Positions 63,931-64,000 of a stretch of DNA of 64,000 nt are shown here, one piece after another; within the stretch, counting starts at the first letter, position 1; the number at the start of each line of letters is the position of its first letter. The translations under genes were made by a program, and so were the position numbers. Origin of the DNA: Capitella teleta (lineage: Eukaryota > Annelida > Polychaeta > Capitellidae); contig KB291798.1 in the NCBI GenBank assembly GCA_000328365.1, positions 1,236,697-1,300,696 of the forward strand. Reading direction: 5' to 3'. The notes under the pieces were generated by a model. The model saw only the letters and a program-made list of their open reading frames with translations, did not search any database and had not been told where the DNA came from.

Positions 63931-64000
63931 CCAACCATCTGCGAGTATAAGAAACACGCCGTGACGAAATTTCGTCTATCTTCACACAATTTGGCCATCG

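Larger units (their letters stand above)
60650..64000 (+). mobile_element. LINE (ORF1 + APE endonuclease + RT), interrupted
   Basis: The first part (about 60.8-61.4 kb) looks like a LINE ORF1: coiled coil ERIESLEKDLRSLRTEN, then KIVKAARNVLLGG and a basic C-terminus. An APE-type endonuclease follows at about 61.5-62.16 kb (RGGCAMYLRNWL, EKFIIIGDMNARFGES), then a reverse transcriptase (NKSGGPSGIPPGLLLKML, IIYVDSSKAYDRVPRDLM, GVRQGSPTSCFLYTLVVNDL). Stops and frame changes break both ORFs, and two SINE-like insertions interrupt the RT at 62854 and 63732. The 3' end is beyond the window. The clade is not certain. Confidence 0.8.

Noticed and set aside
63533-63985. 150-codon minus-strand frame
   Set aside because: It is the antisense of the SINE-like insert and LINE. 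The same shadow peptide appears at the 62.9 kb copy.

Overview
This is nuclear DNA of an animal (metazoan). Every recognisable gene is split by GT-AG introns, many ending in AATAAA signals, and the families are animal-specific: a MuSK/ROR receptor tyrosine kinase, a CLIP3/4-type CAP-Gly protein, a DOCK6/7/8-type exchange factor and a Praja-like RING-H2 ligase. Coding introns in the second half are mostly only about 42-75 nt. SUEL-lectin membrane proteins, marine-type SINE tails and many non-LTR retrotransposon relics suggest a compact-gene marine invertebrate. A sponge is one possibility, but the sequence does not fix the phylum.

Layout. 1-4.3 kb: AT-rich intergenic DNA. 4.4-10.8 kb: two tandem plus-strand genes for single-pass membrane proteins. 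The first has a short Ser/Thr-rich outside and a long tail full of Grb2- and PI3K-type tyrosine motifs. The second has a signal peptide, a SUEL lectin domain, a CUB-like region and a tyrosine/proline-rich tail. Their transmembrane exons look homologous. 15.0-25.3 kb: a MuSK/ROR-type receptor kinase (signal peptide, two Ig, Frizzled CRD, Kringle, TM, single-exon kinase). 31.0-34.0 kb: a CLIP4-like ankyrin + triple CAP-Gly protein. 34.3-47.8 kb, minus strand: a 41-exon DOCK7-like gene of about 2,148 residues, with a 3.5 kb intron that holds a small opposite-strand ORF. 50.9-53.4 kb, minus strand: a RING-H2 ligase. 53.5-64 kb: mostly transposon debris, comprising LINE relics, a hAT relic, a Ty3/Gypsy gag fossil, and a LINE carrying two insertions of a SINE-like element with clear target-site duplications.

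How the genes may work together. MuSK-type kinases, DOCK6/7/8 exchange factors and CAP-Gly microtubule proteins are known elsewhere in receptor-to-cytoskeleton signalling, and the two tyrosine-tailed membrane proteins would suit tyrosine-kinase signalling. That this neighbourhood is functionally meaningful is inference only. The most unusual observations are a MuSK-like kinase lacking the family's activation-loop tyrosines, a 10-nt microexon that bridges the frame into its Frizzled domain, and the LAT-like transmembrane adaptor next to it.
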